Shown: one piece after another, positions 49,056 to 57,724 of the stretch | Numbering within the stretch: the first letter of the stretch is position 1 | How the letters are laid out: each line of letters starts with the position of its first letter | Assembly: GCF_025465275.1 (NCBI RefSeq) | Contig: NZ_JAODNK010000157.1 | Location: 1-58,899, forward strand | DNA from: Nocardia sp. | GTDB taxonomy: Bacteria > Actinomycetota > Actinomycetes > Mycobacteriales > Mycobacteriaceae | DNA length: 58,899 bases | Direction: 5' to 3' | Made by a program: the position numbers and the translations under genes | Notes under the pieces: generated by a model | Told to the model about the DNA's origin: nothing | Database searches by the model: none | The model's input: the letters and a program-made list of their open reading frames with translations, nothing else

Positions 49056-49616
49056 ATGTCGCAACCGGACCGCCCGCTCGCCTCGGCGGCGCTCTTCGAC
49101 ACCGCGATCGGCACCTGTGCCATCGCCTGGAGCGTCGCCGGAGTGCTGCGCTTCGCCCTCCCCGAGCCAGATCCAGCGGCCACCCTCGCGTACGTGCTGC
49201 GCCGTCACCGCACTTTCGACGTCCGGGAAGCCGCACCCACTCCTGAAATCGCCGCGGTTATCGAGAAGATCCGCGCCCATCTCGCCGGAGACCTCGACGA
49301 CATGCACTGGATCCCCTTGGACACCAGTCCTTTCAACGATTTCGACCGCGCCGTCTACTCGGTCGCCCGCGCCATCGACCCCGGCCACACCCTGAGCTAC
49401 GGCGAGATCGCGCACCGCATCGGAGCCCCCGGCGGCGCCCAGGCGGTAGGCCAATCCCTGGGCCGCAACCCCATTCCCCTGATCATCCCGTGCCACCGAG
49501 TCCTGGCCGCCGACCACGCCCTGCACGGTTTCTCCGCCCCCGGCGGCCTGACCACCAAACAGCGGCTCCTGGAAATCGAGCGCACCCCGGGCTTCGGCGA
49601 ACCCACCCTCTTCTGA
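49056..49616 (+). CDS. ogt: Methylated-DNA-[protein]-cysteine S-methyltransferase
   Basis: 186 residues from ATG 49056. The acceptor is Cys146 in IIPCHRVLAA, with the helix-turn-helix VYSVARAIDPGHTLSYGEIAH and the Asn hinge GRNPIPL upstream; the following GFSAPGGLTTKQRLLEIE keeps the family Lys and acidic end. It repairs O6-alkylguanine by one-time transfer of the alkyl group to Cys146. The N-terminal domain is longer than in minimal forms but normal for Ogt. Confidence 0.92.
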   Translation: MSQPDRPLASAALFDTAIGTCAIAWSVAGVLRFALPEPDPAATLAYVLRRHRTFDVREAAPTPEIAAVIEKIRAHLAGDLDDMHWIPLDTSPFNDFDRAVYSVARAIDPGHTLSYGEIAHRIGAPGGAQAVGQSLGRNPIPLIIPCHRVLAADHALHGFSAPGGLTTKQRLLEIERTPGFGEPTLF

Positions 49617-49754
49617 TCCCTCCGAACACCCGGCGGGCCGCATTGAACAGGTGGCAATCCTGTTCTCCCCGTTTGCTTCATCGGCATACTGTTCCTGCTG
49701 ATCAACTATGCCCGGAAAATCAGCGCCGTGTAGCCGCCGCGAGATTCATCGAGA

Positions 49755-49853
49755 GGGCTCTGGTTGCGCCAACACGCCGGAGCTGCCCTCCACCAGAGCC
49801 CGATGATCATGAAAGAGCGCCCGCCCCATACGGTTTCGTATGATGCGGGCGCT
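49755..49853. terminator. Two hairpins in the convergent gap after ogt
   Basis: GGGCTCTGGT (49755-49764) pairs with ACCAGAGCCC (49792-49801) across 27 nt. A second hairpin has AGCGCCCGC (49816-49824) with GCGGGCGCT (49845-49853) and an inner ATACG/CGTAT. They lie between ogt and the Gly/Ala-rich gene. Upstream, from 49622, degenerate CCGAACAC, TTGAACAG and CTGTTC copies appear without a regular spacing. Confidence 0.7.
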
Positions 49854-49873
49854 GTTGTATTGCGCGGGCGTTG

Positions 49874-50908
49874 TTAGAAGGCACCGCCGAGGAAGCCGCC
49901 GACTGCGCCACCCGCGACACCACCGGCAACACCGCCGACCACTGCTGCCGGAATGCCGACGATCGCGGCTCCTGCCGCTCCACCGACACCCGCGCCGATC
50001 AAAGCGCCGCCGATCGCACCGCCAGGAACATCGATGGGCGCTGTCCACGGCAGGACGGTCGCGCCGATCACACCGAGACCGGCCCCGACGCCTGCTCCGA
50101 TGGCTGCACCGACAACCGCGCCCGGTACAGCGCCTGCGATCGCGCCCGGCACGCCGAGGCCGATGGCACCGGCCGTTGCGCCGGTTGCGACACCGGCGAG
50201 GGTGCCGGCGGCGATGCGGTCGGAGCGGGTCGGGTTGATGCCGATGGAGTTGAAGCCGGTGGCGAGGGCTGCCTCGGCGGTGGCGGCGGTGGTGTTGACC
50301 GGGTTCAGGATGGTGTCGGGGAGTTGATCCGGTGCGGCGGTGGTGAAGTCGCCCAGGCGCAGGGTGCGGGGCGGGGGTGCGATGGGGGCTACCGGGGTGA
50401 CCACGGTGGGGGCGTGCAGTTGCTGCCAGTTGATGGCGGGGGCTGCTTCGGGCTGGGGGATCGCGCGGAAGTTCGGCGGGACAGCGTAATTCGCGCCGGC
50501 GGTCACGCCCGGTGAGGCGGGCTGGGGCACGGTTGTGACGCCGGGCTGGATCGGTCCGGGGCGCGATTCCAGGCGGTCGGGATTGACGGCGGGTGCGGCC
50601 ACGCCGGGCTGCGCCGAGCGAGGATTGGCGAATTGGGGTGCGAACGCACCGTTTCCGGGTGCCGACGCTGCGCCTCCGCCGGGCGAATTTGCCGCGTCGG
50701 GTGACTGCGCCGTACCAGGAGACTGCGCCGTGCCGGGCGACTGCAAGGTGCTCGACGGCCCGGCGGCACCACTCGCGCTACTCGAGGGCGCAGTGCTCTG
50801 TGGTTCGGTGGCGCTGGAACACGCCACCGCGAGAGCAAGCGGAAGCGTGCCGACGATCAAGGCGCGACGTGCCGCGCCGGTCTTCTTTTCGAGTTGCCGA
50901 CGGGTCAC
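49874..50908 (-). CDS. Gly/Ala-rich secreted lipoprotein-like protein (paralogue 1)
   Basis: 344 residues from GTG 50908. A signal peptide ends in the possible lipobox LAVACSS. A long Ser/Pro/Gly linker follows to about residue 165. A conserved core comes next (NWQQLHAP, APIAPPPRTLRLGDF, PDQLPDTILNPVN, IGINPTRSDRIAAG). The last 110 residues are almost only Gly, Ala, Val and Ile with GxxxG repeats, a glycine-zipper pattern that packs in membranes or in fibres, ending VGGFLGGAF. It shares the core and ending with the protein at 51522-52388. No function is known. Confidence 0.78.
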   Translation of the reverse strand: MTRRQLEKKTGAARRALIVGTLPLALAVACSSATEPQSTAPSSSASGAAGPSSTLQSPGTAQSPGTAQSPDAANSPGGGAASAPGNGAFAPQFANPRSAQPGVAAPAVNPDRLESRPGPIQPGVTTVPQPASPGVTAGANYAVPPNFRAIPQPEAAPAINWQQLHAPTVVTPVAPIAPPPRTLRLGDFTTAAPDQLPDTILNPVNTTAATAEAALATGFNSIGINPTRSDRIAAGTLAGVATGATAGAIGLGVPGAIAGAVPGAVVGAAIGAGVGAGLGVIGATVLPWTAPIDVPGGAIGGALIGAGVGGAAGAAIVGIPAAVVGGVAGGVAGGAVGGFLGGAF

Positions 50909-51521
50909 GCCGGATCACCACCCTCATCAGGAATAGATCTACTGGTAAACATGCAATTGCTTCTGCGCCAATTGATTTCACGCAGATCGAGGGAGCTGCC
51001 GAAACCGCCCAATCGAAGACCGCCGATACGGCTCCGCCCCACCCGATGGTGCGCGCACCCGATCGCCGCTGTAGTCAGGTCCGAAACCTCGCACCCTCTC
51101 GCTTGCGCGTGTCGGGATCTTCCGGCCACCGCCATCGGTGCGAATCCCTATGCGTCGCCGCTGACCTCGAAGTGGCTGGTGGACTCGGACCCGAAACTCA
51201 TGCCGCAGCTCCCGATCTGTGCTCTCCGGGCCAGGTCCGATAACGCACACGCCGCCGGCGCGAATCCCCGTGCGCCGCCGCAGTGATGGGGATCAGAGCC
51301 AAAACCTCACCCGCCACCGGTCGCAGAGCGGACCCGCCGATAGCTGCGATCCGAAGGCCGGGGCCGAAGCGCATGTGCCGGGCAATCCCGAGACAGTGCC
51401 TGGGCTGTGCCGAGCACGGTGGAGCCGGAAGATCCGGTGCTGGGCCCATAGTCGGGTCCTGCTCAGAGGTTCGCTCCGGCTCGGTAGTTGCGGTGACTTC
51501 ATCGGTAACTCCGGGACATGG
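50909..51521. other. Gene-free 613-bp gap between two Gly/Ala-rich genes, with decayed repeats
   Basis: No credible gene is seen. The 15-mer CACCACCCTCATCAG at 50916-50930 also precedes the next paralogue (52396-52410) and supplies the ribosome-site region on the minus strand. Two 22-bp copies starting GCGAATCCC lie at 51141-51162 and 51260-51281 with three differences. Further phrases such as GGTCCGAAA and GACCCGAAA recur loosely every 40-120 bp. Confidence 0.55.
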
Positions 51522-52388
51522 TCAGAACGCGCCGCCGAGGAAGCCGCCGGCTGCGCCGCCCGCAACACCGCCGAGGACTGCGGCCGGGACGCCGATGACG
51601 ACGGCACCCAGGCCCGCGCCCACGGCTGCGCCGACACCGGCACCGATGAGCGCACCGCCGCCGATGATCGGCACGGCGGCCGGTGCGGCGATGGCCGCGC
51701 CGAGCCCGCCGGTCGGAACGCCCGCGGCGACCGCGGTACCGGCAACGATTGCGACGCCGATGCCCGCGCCGATACCGGCACCGACACCCGCGCCGATGAG
51801 GCCGCCGCCGACCGCACCGCCGATGGCGGACGGAATCCCGACGATGGCCGCGCCGAGGACTGCGCCGCCCGCGGTGGCGGCGGCGATCTTGTCGGAGCGC
51901 GACGGGTTGATGCCGACGGACTGCAGGCCGGTGGAGATGACCGCTTCGGTCTGCGCGGCGGCATCATTGACCGGGTTGAGGATTTCGTCCGGCAGCTCGT
52001 CCGGCGCCGGGGTGACGAATTCGCCGATGCGTACGGTGCGCGGCGGGGGAGCGATCGGCTCGACCGGTGTGATCGGCTCGGGGGCGTGCAGTTCCTGCCA
52101 GTTGATGGCCGGGGCCGGGTCGGTCTCGACCGGGATGGGCCGGTGGTTCTCCGGCACGGCGTACTCGGCCTGCGGGGCCGGGGGAGTGACAGTGGTGCCG
52201 GGCTGGCGGGGCGAGAGGGCGTGCTCGGAGCCGGGCGAGGACGCGCCGGGGTCGGTGACACCCGGCTGCGGGATGGCCTGAGCAATACCCGCGCAGGCGA
52301 TGGCGACGGCCAGCGGCAGGGCGCCGAGGACAGGCCGGAAGGCATGTCGTGCGACGCCGCTGTTCATTTCTCGATGCCGACGACTCAC
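51522..52388 (-). CDS. Gly/Ala-rich secreted protein (paralogue 2)
   Basis: 288 residues. A signal peptide (PVLGALPLAVAIACAGIAQA) is followed by a shorter linker, then the same core as paralogue 1 (INWQELHAPEPITPVEPIAP, RTVRIGEFVTPAPDELPDEI, VGINPSRSDKIAAA) and a C-terminal glycine-zipper region of 120 residues ending GGFLGGAF. About two thirds of core positions match. It has no lipobox at the usual place but has AIACAG. It shares the CACCACCCTCATCAG upstream motif. Function is unknown; surface or membrane insertion is a guess. Confidence 0.8.
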   Translation of the reverse strand: MSRRHREMNSGVARHAFRPVLGALPLAVAIACAGIAQAIPQPGVTDPGASSPGSEHALSPRQPGTTVTPPAPQAEYAVPENHRPIPVETDPAPAINWQELHAPEPITPVEPIAPPPRTVRIGEFVTPAPDELPDEILNPVNDAAAQTEAVISTGLQSVGINPSRSDKIAAATAGGAVLGAAIVGIPSAIGGAVGGGLIGAGVGAGIGAGIGVAIVAGTAVAAGVPTGGLGAAIAAPAAVPIIGGGALIGAGVGAAVGAGLGAVVIGVPAAVLGGVAGGAAGGFLGGAF

Positions 52389-52495
52389 GTCGAAACACCA
52401 CCCTCATCAGATTGGAACTGTCCCCCGGAGACCGGACTCGGTCGCCTCGCGGGGATGGTAGCTGATGAGAAACCAGTAATTCCAGATCGGAATCA

Positions 52496-52517
52496 ATCGA
52501 TCCGATCGATGACGTCA
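52496..52517. promoter_or_regulatory. Palindromes upstream of paralogue 2
   Basis: ATCGATC-C-GATCGAT (52496-52510) is a perfect 15-bp inverted repeat and TGACGTCA (52510-52517) directly follows. They are candidate operator sites in the 186-bp gap between the LAL regulator gene and the Gly/Ala-rich gene. Confidence 0.45.
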
Positions 52518-52574
52518 CGCGGCGAGACAAATCCCACAAACGCTGGTAGGAGCCTTTTGGGAAGGCTGTGCTGA

Positions 52575-55199
52575 TCAGCTTTCGAATTTGCCGACAGATG
52601 ACCCGCCGCGCATGAGATCGGCCAGCGCCTCCCGATCGGTGACGTCGAGCTTGATACAGGCGCGGTAGAGGTGGCCTTCCACGGTGCGTACCGACACGGT
52701 GAGCCGATCGGCGATCTGCCGGTTGGACAGTCCCGCGGCAACCAGATTCGCGATTTCACGTTCCCGCGAAGTGAGCGGCAACGGCTGCGCGGACTGCCGC
52801 AGGGCGGGCGTACTGGCCCCACCACACGCGGCGGCGAGCCGGTTGGCGGTCGCCGCGGATTCCAGCAGACGGCGGCGATCACCCGAGCGCTCGTGTGCGG
52901 AGGCCGCCTGCGCGGCGGCATCGGCCGCCGACAGCAGCACCCCGATTTCCTCGAATTCAGCTGCGGCAGTGTCCAACCCGGCGCCATCGTGCGCCGCGAC
53001 GGCCACCGCGTGCCGGGACTGGACCTGCACCAGCCGGCCGTCCACCCGAGCGGCCAGATCCGCGAGTCGGCCCGCCACCGAATGATCACCGAAGCGAGCC
53101 GCGGTATGCAGCGCCATAGCTTCGATGGCGTGCTGATGTGAGCGCGCCGCCGCATCGGCCGCACCGAGCGCCAGCCGCACGGCAGGAGTTGCGATGCCCT
53201 CGGCAGCGGCCTGCCATGCCTTGGCGATCTCCAGCATCGGTTCGTATACGGCACTGTGCCGCCCACCGCGTTCGATGGCGGCGGCAATGGATTCCGCCGC
53301 GTCGGTGGCACGCCCCACCGCCGAATACGCTTCGGCCAGACGGAGTCTCGCGGGAAACATCCAGGCTGCCGCGCCCTCGGTGGTGAGCGCGGCGAGCGCC
53401 TGTTCGAGATTGTCGATGCCCTGCGGGAACCTGCCCTGCGCGACATCGACGGTGCCCTGCAGAATCTTCGTCATCCCCCATGCCAGGTACTGGCCGGGCG
53501 AAGAATAAGTGTAAGGGCTACTGGCACAACGCCTTGCGGCATCCAGATCCCCGGTGAAGGTGAGCGCCAGCACTTCCGCGTGCGCGGACATGAACCGATT
53601 CAGCCCGTCGATATGCGATTCGATGGCATGCCCGCGCTCCGCATACTGCCGGGCGGCATCACCACGTCCCATGAGCGCCAGGGCGAGTCCGCCGCCGAAG
53701 GCCGCCCACCAGACCGCCCACGGCGGCGCGTCATCGGCGGCCATGACGGGTTCGGCCAGCGCGAAGGCCTCGTCGAGCTTGTTCTCATTGACCGCGCACG
53801 CGGAAGCGAGTCCGTCCAGTGTTGCCACGATCTTGGGATGCTTCGCCCGCCGGCGCACCGAGTCCAGCACTTCGTCCGCGCGATCGGCATCGCCCATGGA
53901 CCACAATAGATTCGAGACGCGAGTACTGCCCCAGCGCGCCAGCTGCACCTCGGTCAATTGGTCCGGATCGAAGACCGCGAGGGTGCGTTCGGCCTCGATG
54001 CGATGCCCCTGCCACAGCAGTGCCCGTGCCAGCAGATCGGCGGCCTCGACACCGCCGCGCCGCTCCACCGCCGCCCGCGCGAACCTTTCTCCCAGTGGGA
54101 GATTCGCCAACCCGATGGCGTCGGCCGCAGCGGCCTCGAACAGTTCGAGATCAGCGGATTTGTCACTGTCCAAAGCCAATTCGGCGAGCCGGATGCGGTC
54201 GGGCGCGGAATGGATGGGCCGTTCCCGCAGTGACGTGTACAGCCGCCCGCGCAGTCGCCGTGCCGAGGCGATGCCGAGCCGCCGCCGGATCACCTCGCCG
54301 AACAGTGGATGGTTGTACCGCACCAGCAGCTGCCGGCCGTTCTCGACAATCCTTATGACACCGCGTGATTCGGCAGTCTCCACGGCTTCCTCGCCCGCGA
54401 GTTCGGCGAGCACATCCAGGTCGATCGGCTCGCAGAAGGTGAGCAGTTCCAACACCCGCAGCACCGGTTCGGGCAGCTGTTCCACCCGATCCTCCAGTAG
54501 CGCAGCCAATTCCGAGGTGACGGCGGCCCGCCCGCGCAACTGCCACACCCCCTTGACCTGCCGCAGCGTGCCCGCTTCGAGCGCGCCCTCGACCAGATGC
54601 CGCAGGAACAGCGCGTTCCCGCCGGAGGATTCCCACATGAGATTGGCGGTGAAGCCCTCCAACTGCCCGCCGAGCATGTTCTCCACCAGCTCCACGCTCT
54701 GCCGCTGACTGAACGGCGACAGATCGATGCGCAGCAGATGCCCGTCCTTCCACAGCGAGGTCACCGCATCCGGCACCGGCACCCCGCTGCGCACGGTGGC
54801 CACAATGTGCGCGGCCTTGTCGATGGCGAGCTGCAGCAGCAGGGTGGCGGACAGCTGATCGAGCAGGTGGGCGTCGTCGACGCCGATAATGGTGTGCCCG
54901 TCCGCAAGCAGCGCCTCCCGCGCGGCCGCCATGAAGGTCACCGGATCGTGGGCGGTGTACACGCCGACCATATGGGCGAATACGCCGAGCGGAATACTGC
55001 GCGCGGATTCGGTCCCGGCGACCCAGCGAATGTTCCCGGCAGAGCCGTTCACAGTGGTCGTGGCCAGCCGGGCCAGCGTGGTTTTGCCGACCCCCGCGTC
55101 ACCGGTGAGGACCGCTCCGACGAAATCATTGCCGGTCAGCGCGGACGTAATCGTTTCGAGCTCGTTCTCGCGTTCGACCATCGGCCAATTCCGAGCCAT
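52575..55199 (-). CDS. Large LuxR-family ATP-binding regulator (LAL type)
   Basis: 874 residues. The Walker A motif is GDAGVGKTT (33-41) and Walker B is IIGVDDAHLLD. A long TPR-like helical middle covers about 330-780, and the LuxR helix-turn-helix lies at the end (LTSREREIANLVAAGLSNRQ, VSVRTVEGHLYRACIKL). LAL/MalT-type regulators bind an inducer and ATP to activate transcription, often of specialised metabolism. It lies upstream of and on the same strand as the Gly/Ala-rich pair. Targets are unknown. Confidence 0.9.
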   Translation of the reverse strand: MARNWPMVERENELETITSALTGNDFVGAVLTGDAGVGKTTLARLATTTVNGSAGNIRWVAGTESARSIPLGVFAHMVGVYTAHDPVTFMAAAREALLADGHTIIGVDDAHLLDQLSATLLLQLAIDKAAHIVATVRSGVPVPDAVTSLWKDGHLLRIDLSPFSQRQSVELVENMLGGQLEGFTANLMWESSGGNALFLRHLVEGALEAGTLRQVKGVWQLRGRAAVTSELAALLEDRVEQLPEPVLRVLELLTFCEPIDLDVLAELAGEEAVETAESRGVIRIVENGRQLLVRYNHPLFGEVIRRRLGIASARRLRGRLYTSLRERPIHSAPDRIRLAELALDSDKSADLELFEAAAADAIGLANLPLGERFARAAVERRGGVEAADLLARALLWQGHRIEAERTLAVFDPDQLTEVQLARWGSTRVSNLLWSMGDADRADEVLDSVRRRAKHPKIVATLDGLASACAVNENKLDEAFALAEPVMAADDAPPWAVWWAAFGGGLALALMGRGDAARQYAERGHAIESHIDGLNRFMSAHAEVLALTFTGDLDAARRCASSPYTYSSPGQYLAWGMTKILQGTVDVAQGRFPQGIDNLEQALAALTTEGAAAWMFPARLRLAEAYSAVGRATDAAESIAAAIERGGRHSAVYEPMLEIAKAWQAAAEGIATPAVRLALGAADAAARSHQHAIEAMALHTAARFGDHSVAGRLADLAARVDGRLVQVQSRHAVAVAAHDGAGLDTAAAEFEEIGVLLSAADAAAQAASAHERSGDRRRLLESAATANRLAAACGGASTPALRQSAQPLPLTSREREIANLVAAGLSNRQIADRLTVSVRTVEGHLYRACIKLDVTDREALADLMRGGSSVGKFES

Positions 55200-55264
55200 A
55201 GGTCAACTGTAGTTCGCCCGCCCTTCGTGAGCGGGGGGAACGAACGGGCCCACGATACGGAGAC

Positions 55265-56086
55265 CTATTCGTTGACCAGCCGCAATCCGGGCGCCTGCGC
55301 CTTGCGGCGATCGACCAGCCACACCTGAATGCTCAGGTCGGCGGCCGGGTCGAGGGTTTCGATTTCCACCTCGACATGTCCGCGCAGTGGATGCTCGATG
55401 AGCAGCACCCGGGTGCGATAGTCCATAACCCGGTGTTCTCGCCAGCGGCGATCGAATTCCGGATAGCGCTGCAAGGCGGTGATCCGGGCCTCGAGGCTGC
55501 GGTCGTCGGTGAACCGGGTCTGCGCACTGCGCAGCGTGGAAACGGCGATATCGGCGGCATCCGCCCAATTGCTGAAATAACGCTGGGCGTCGGGGTGCGC
55601 GAAGAGATAGTTCGCGAAATTGCCGCCCGCGGATTCATCGAACAGGCCGAGAGGTTCGGCGAAATCGCGCCAGGACGGATTCCAGGCCAGCAGATCCATC
55701 CAGCGCCCGAGTACGAAGGCGGGTGTCGGGTGCATGGCGTCGATGACCGCGCGCAGCGTCTCGGAGACCTGTTCGCGGGCTTGGCCACTGGTGGGGCAGG
55801 TCTCCTTGAGCTCCATACCCATGGCGAGCCTGCCGAAGTGGTGTCGTTCGACTTCATTGAGCCGCAGGGCATCCGCGAGCGCGCCCAGGACCGAGGTGGA
55901 GGGATTGGTATCCCGGCCCTGCTCGAGCCGGGCCAGGTAGTCTGCGCTCACGCCGGCCAGTGCGGCGACCTCCTCGCGACGCAGTCCGGGGGTGCGGCGT
56001 CGCCGGCCTACGGGCAGGCCGACCTCTTCGGGCTGCAGTTGTGCGCGCCGTGCGATGAGGAACTCGGCGAATTCAGATCGGGACAC
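55265..56086 (-). CDS. XRE-family regulator with MmyB-like ligand-binding domain
   Basis: 273 residues. The helix-turn-helix is at about residues 30-65 (TPGLRREEVAALAGVSADYL, ARLEQGRDTNPSTSVLGALA). The C-terminal MmyB-like domain contains PAFVLGRWMDLLAWNPSWRD and a WxxxRV..Y/F pattern near the end (VWLVDRRKAQAPG). The domain binds fatty-acid-like ligands in the studied member. GTG 56086 is tentative because GGAGGA touches it directly. It is divergent from the YceI gene, with palindromes between them. Confidence 0.88.
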   Translation of the reverse strand: MSRSEFAEFLIARRAQLQPEEVGLPVGRRRRTPGLRREEVAALAGVSADYLARLEQGRDTNPSTSVLGALADALRLNEVERHHFGRLAMGMELKETCPTSGQAREQVSETLRAVIDAMHPTPAFVLGRWMDLLAWNPSWRDFAEPLGLFDESAGGNFANYLFAHPDAQRYFSNWADAADIAVSTLRSAQTRFTDDRSLEARITALQRYPEFDRRWREHRVMDYRTRVLLIEHPLRGHVEVEIETLDPAADLSIQVWLVDRRKAQAPGLRLVNE

Positions 56087-56109
56087 TCCTCCATGGTGCC
56101 CTGTCCTGG

Positions 56110-56181
56110 TCTCGTTAGCCCCGCCCTGCCAATGCCAGGATAACGAGAGTGTGGATAACCGGACTGAAGTCCGGTTAGACT
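56110..56181. promoter_or_regulatory. Two inverted repeats and -10 between the XRE and YceI genes
   Basis: TCTCGTTA (56110-56117) and TAACGAGA (56141-56148) form one inverted repeat. TAACCGGACT (56156-56165) and AGTCCGGTTA (56168-56177) form a perfect 10-bp inverted repeat with a 2-bp centre. TAGACT (56176-56181) overlaps the second repeat and lies 6 nt before the YceI ATG, so that transcript is probably leaderless and would be blocked by a protein on the repeat. Confidence 0.7.
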
Positions 56182-56187
56182 TCCGGC

Positions 56188-56730
56188 ATGACGACTTCTG
56201 AGCAGACCGTGATTGCCCCCGGCTCCTGGACCCTGGACGCGAACCACTCCTCGGTCAACTTCACCGCCCGCCACCTGGGAATTTCCAAGGTCCGCGGCCG
56301 TTTCAACAAGTTCGAGACCAGCTTTGTCGCCGACGAAGCCGGCAAGGCCGTCATCGAGGCCACCATCTACCTCGACTCCTTCGATACCGGCAACGAGCAG
56401 CGTGACGGCCACGTCCGCAGCGCCGACATCCTCGACACCGCGAACCTGAGCACGCTGCACTTCAAGGTCACCGAGCCGGTCACCGTTGCCGCCGAGTTCG
56501 AGGTCACTGGCGAGGTCACCCTCGGCAATGTGACCAAGCCCGTCACCCTCGACGTCGAATGGGGCGGCGTCCAGGTCTTCCCCGGCGACCAGAAGCAGCA
56601 CGCCGGCTTCACCGCCACCGGCGTCATCAAGCGCAGCGAATTCAATATCGCCGTCGGCCTCCCCACCGCCATGCTGGGCGACAAGATCGCCATCGAGCTC
56701 GACATCCAGCTCGTCGAGCCGTCCGCCTGA
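56188..56730 (+). CDS. YceI-family lipocalin-like isoprenoid-binding protein
   Basis: 180 residues with the YceI pattern: WTLDANHSSVNFTARHLGIS at the start, VRGRFNKFETSFVADEAG, and FDTGNEQRDGHVRSADILDT followed by FKVTEPV. The fold is a beta-barrel that binds long polyprenyl chains. There is no signal peptide, which is common for the short cytoplasmic members in actinobacteria. The role may be quinone or polyprenol handling. The upstream palindromes suggest control by the XRE regulator. Confidence 0.9.
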   Translation: MTTSEQTVIAPGSWTLDANHSSVNFTARHLGISKVRGRFNKFETSFVADEAGKAVIEATIYLDSFDTGNEQRDGHVRSADILDTANLSTLHFKVTEPVTVAAEFEVTGEVTLGNVTKPVTLDVEWGGVQVFPGDQKQHAGFTATGVIKRSEFNIAVGLPTAMLGDKIAIELDIQLVEPSA

Positions 56731-56758
56731 TCCTTCCGGCGTAAACAACGAAATGCCA

Positions 56759-56789
56759 AGCGGCGGCACCCGATTCGGGTGCCGCCGCT
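56759..56789. terminator. Terminator hairpin between convergent genes
   Basis: AGCGGCGGCACCCGA pairs with TCGGGTGCCGCCGCT around a single T, an arm of 15 bp. It lies 28 nt past the YceI stop and before the stop of the Gly/Ala-rich gene, so it can serve both. Confidence 0.85.
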
Positions 56790-56840
56790 GGATTCTGCCC
56801 GGGTGCTGTCGCCTGCCCGGTGGTGACTATGGGGTGGTGA

Positions 56841-57503
56841 CTACGGGGTGACCCCGGCCGCACCGGCTCCGGCGCCGACCGCCGCGCCGATGCCCGCGCC
56901 CACCGCTGCGGCAGGCAGGCCCAGCGCGGCCGCGCCGAGCGCACCACCGGCAACCGCGCCCAGTGCCGCGCCGGCGGCAATGCCACCGGCCGCACCGGCG
57001 GCCTCGGCGGCCAGCCCGGCCACGAACACCGGCCCATCGATGGTGCACCAGGTGGTGATGCAGCCGACGGCGGCAGCGGTCAGCGCCGCGACGGCGGGTG
57101 CGCCGATGCCGACGAGGAATCCGGCGCCGGCACCGACCACACCACCGGCGACCGCACCGCCCGCACCGCCGATGATGCCCGCGGGGATACCGGCGGCGAG
57201 GGCGCCGATACCCGCGCCGGCCAGCGCGGCATTGCCGACCTTCACCGGATCCGGGCCGGCTGCGTCGATCGGCGCGGCCGGGACCGGCTCGGCGATCGGC
57301 GCGATTGCGGCCGGCTGCACCTGGGCCGGTGCGACGGCTTCCGGCTGGGTCGCGGCCGGTGCGGTCACCGCGGCGGGCGCGATCATCGGCTGGTCGATGG
57401 GTGCGGCCTGCGAGAGCCCGGCGCATATGACTGCGACCGCGACGGGCATGGAGAGAACGGCCGCGGTGCGACCGGCGAGCAGCGTCGAACGACGTGAGAA
57501 CAA
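56841..57503 (-). CDS. Gly/Ala-rich secreted protein (third relative)
   Basis: 220 residues from TTG 57503, chosen because GGGGG lies 5 nt upstream; an ATG at 57554 would add 17. A signal peptide (AAVLSMPVAVAVICAGLSQA) is followed by Pro/Ala-rich sequence and 130 residues of Gly/Ala with GxxxG pattern, interrupted by a Cys-containing segment (VGCITTWCTIDGPVFVAG). It lacks the INWQ-ELHAP core of the other two paralogues but has the same overall layout. No function is known. Confidence 0.75.
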   Translation of the reverse strand: MFSRRSTLLAGRTAAVLSMPVAVAVICAGLSQAAPIDQPMIAPAAVTAPAATQPEAVAPAQVQPAAIAPIAEPVPAAPIDAAGPDPVKVGNAALAGAGIGALAAGIPAGIIGGAGGAVAGGVVGAGAGFLVGIGAPAVAALTAAAVGCITTWCTIDGPVFVAGLAAEAAGAAGGIAAGAALGAVAGGALGAAALGLPAAAVGAGIGAAVGAGAGAAGVTP

Positions 57504-57665
57504 AATTACCCCCGAGTAAGTTTTGCAGAGGGCTTCGACGCTATCGGTTGGCAATCTGGATACTCAAGCTAAATGTCGGATTCGGTGCTGTGACCTACAC
57601 CGAATGTTGTTCCCATTCATGTGAATCGGCTATTGATCTGCGCGCCCGTCGCGTGGGTACAGCAC

Positions 57666-57695
57666 AGCGGCGGTGCCCAATTGGGTACCGCCGCT
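57666..57695 (-). terminator. Terminator hairpin after the CaiB-family gene
   Basis: AGCGGCGGTGCCCAA pairs with TTGGGTACCGCCGCT over 14 Watson-Crick pairs and one G-T. It closely resembles the hairpin at 56759, with base changes in both arms. The remainder of the 57504-57724 gap shows nothing else. Confidence 0.8.
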
Positions 57696-57724
57696 GCATG
57701 TTCAGTGTGGATCGGATCGAAAAG

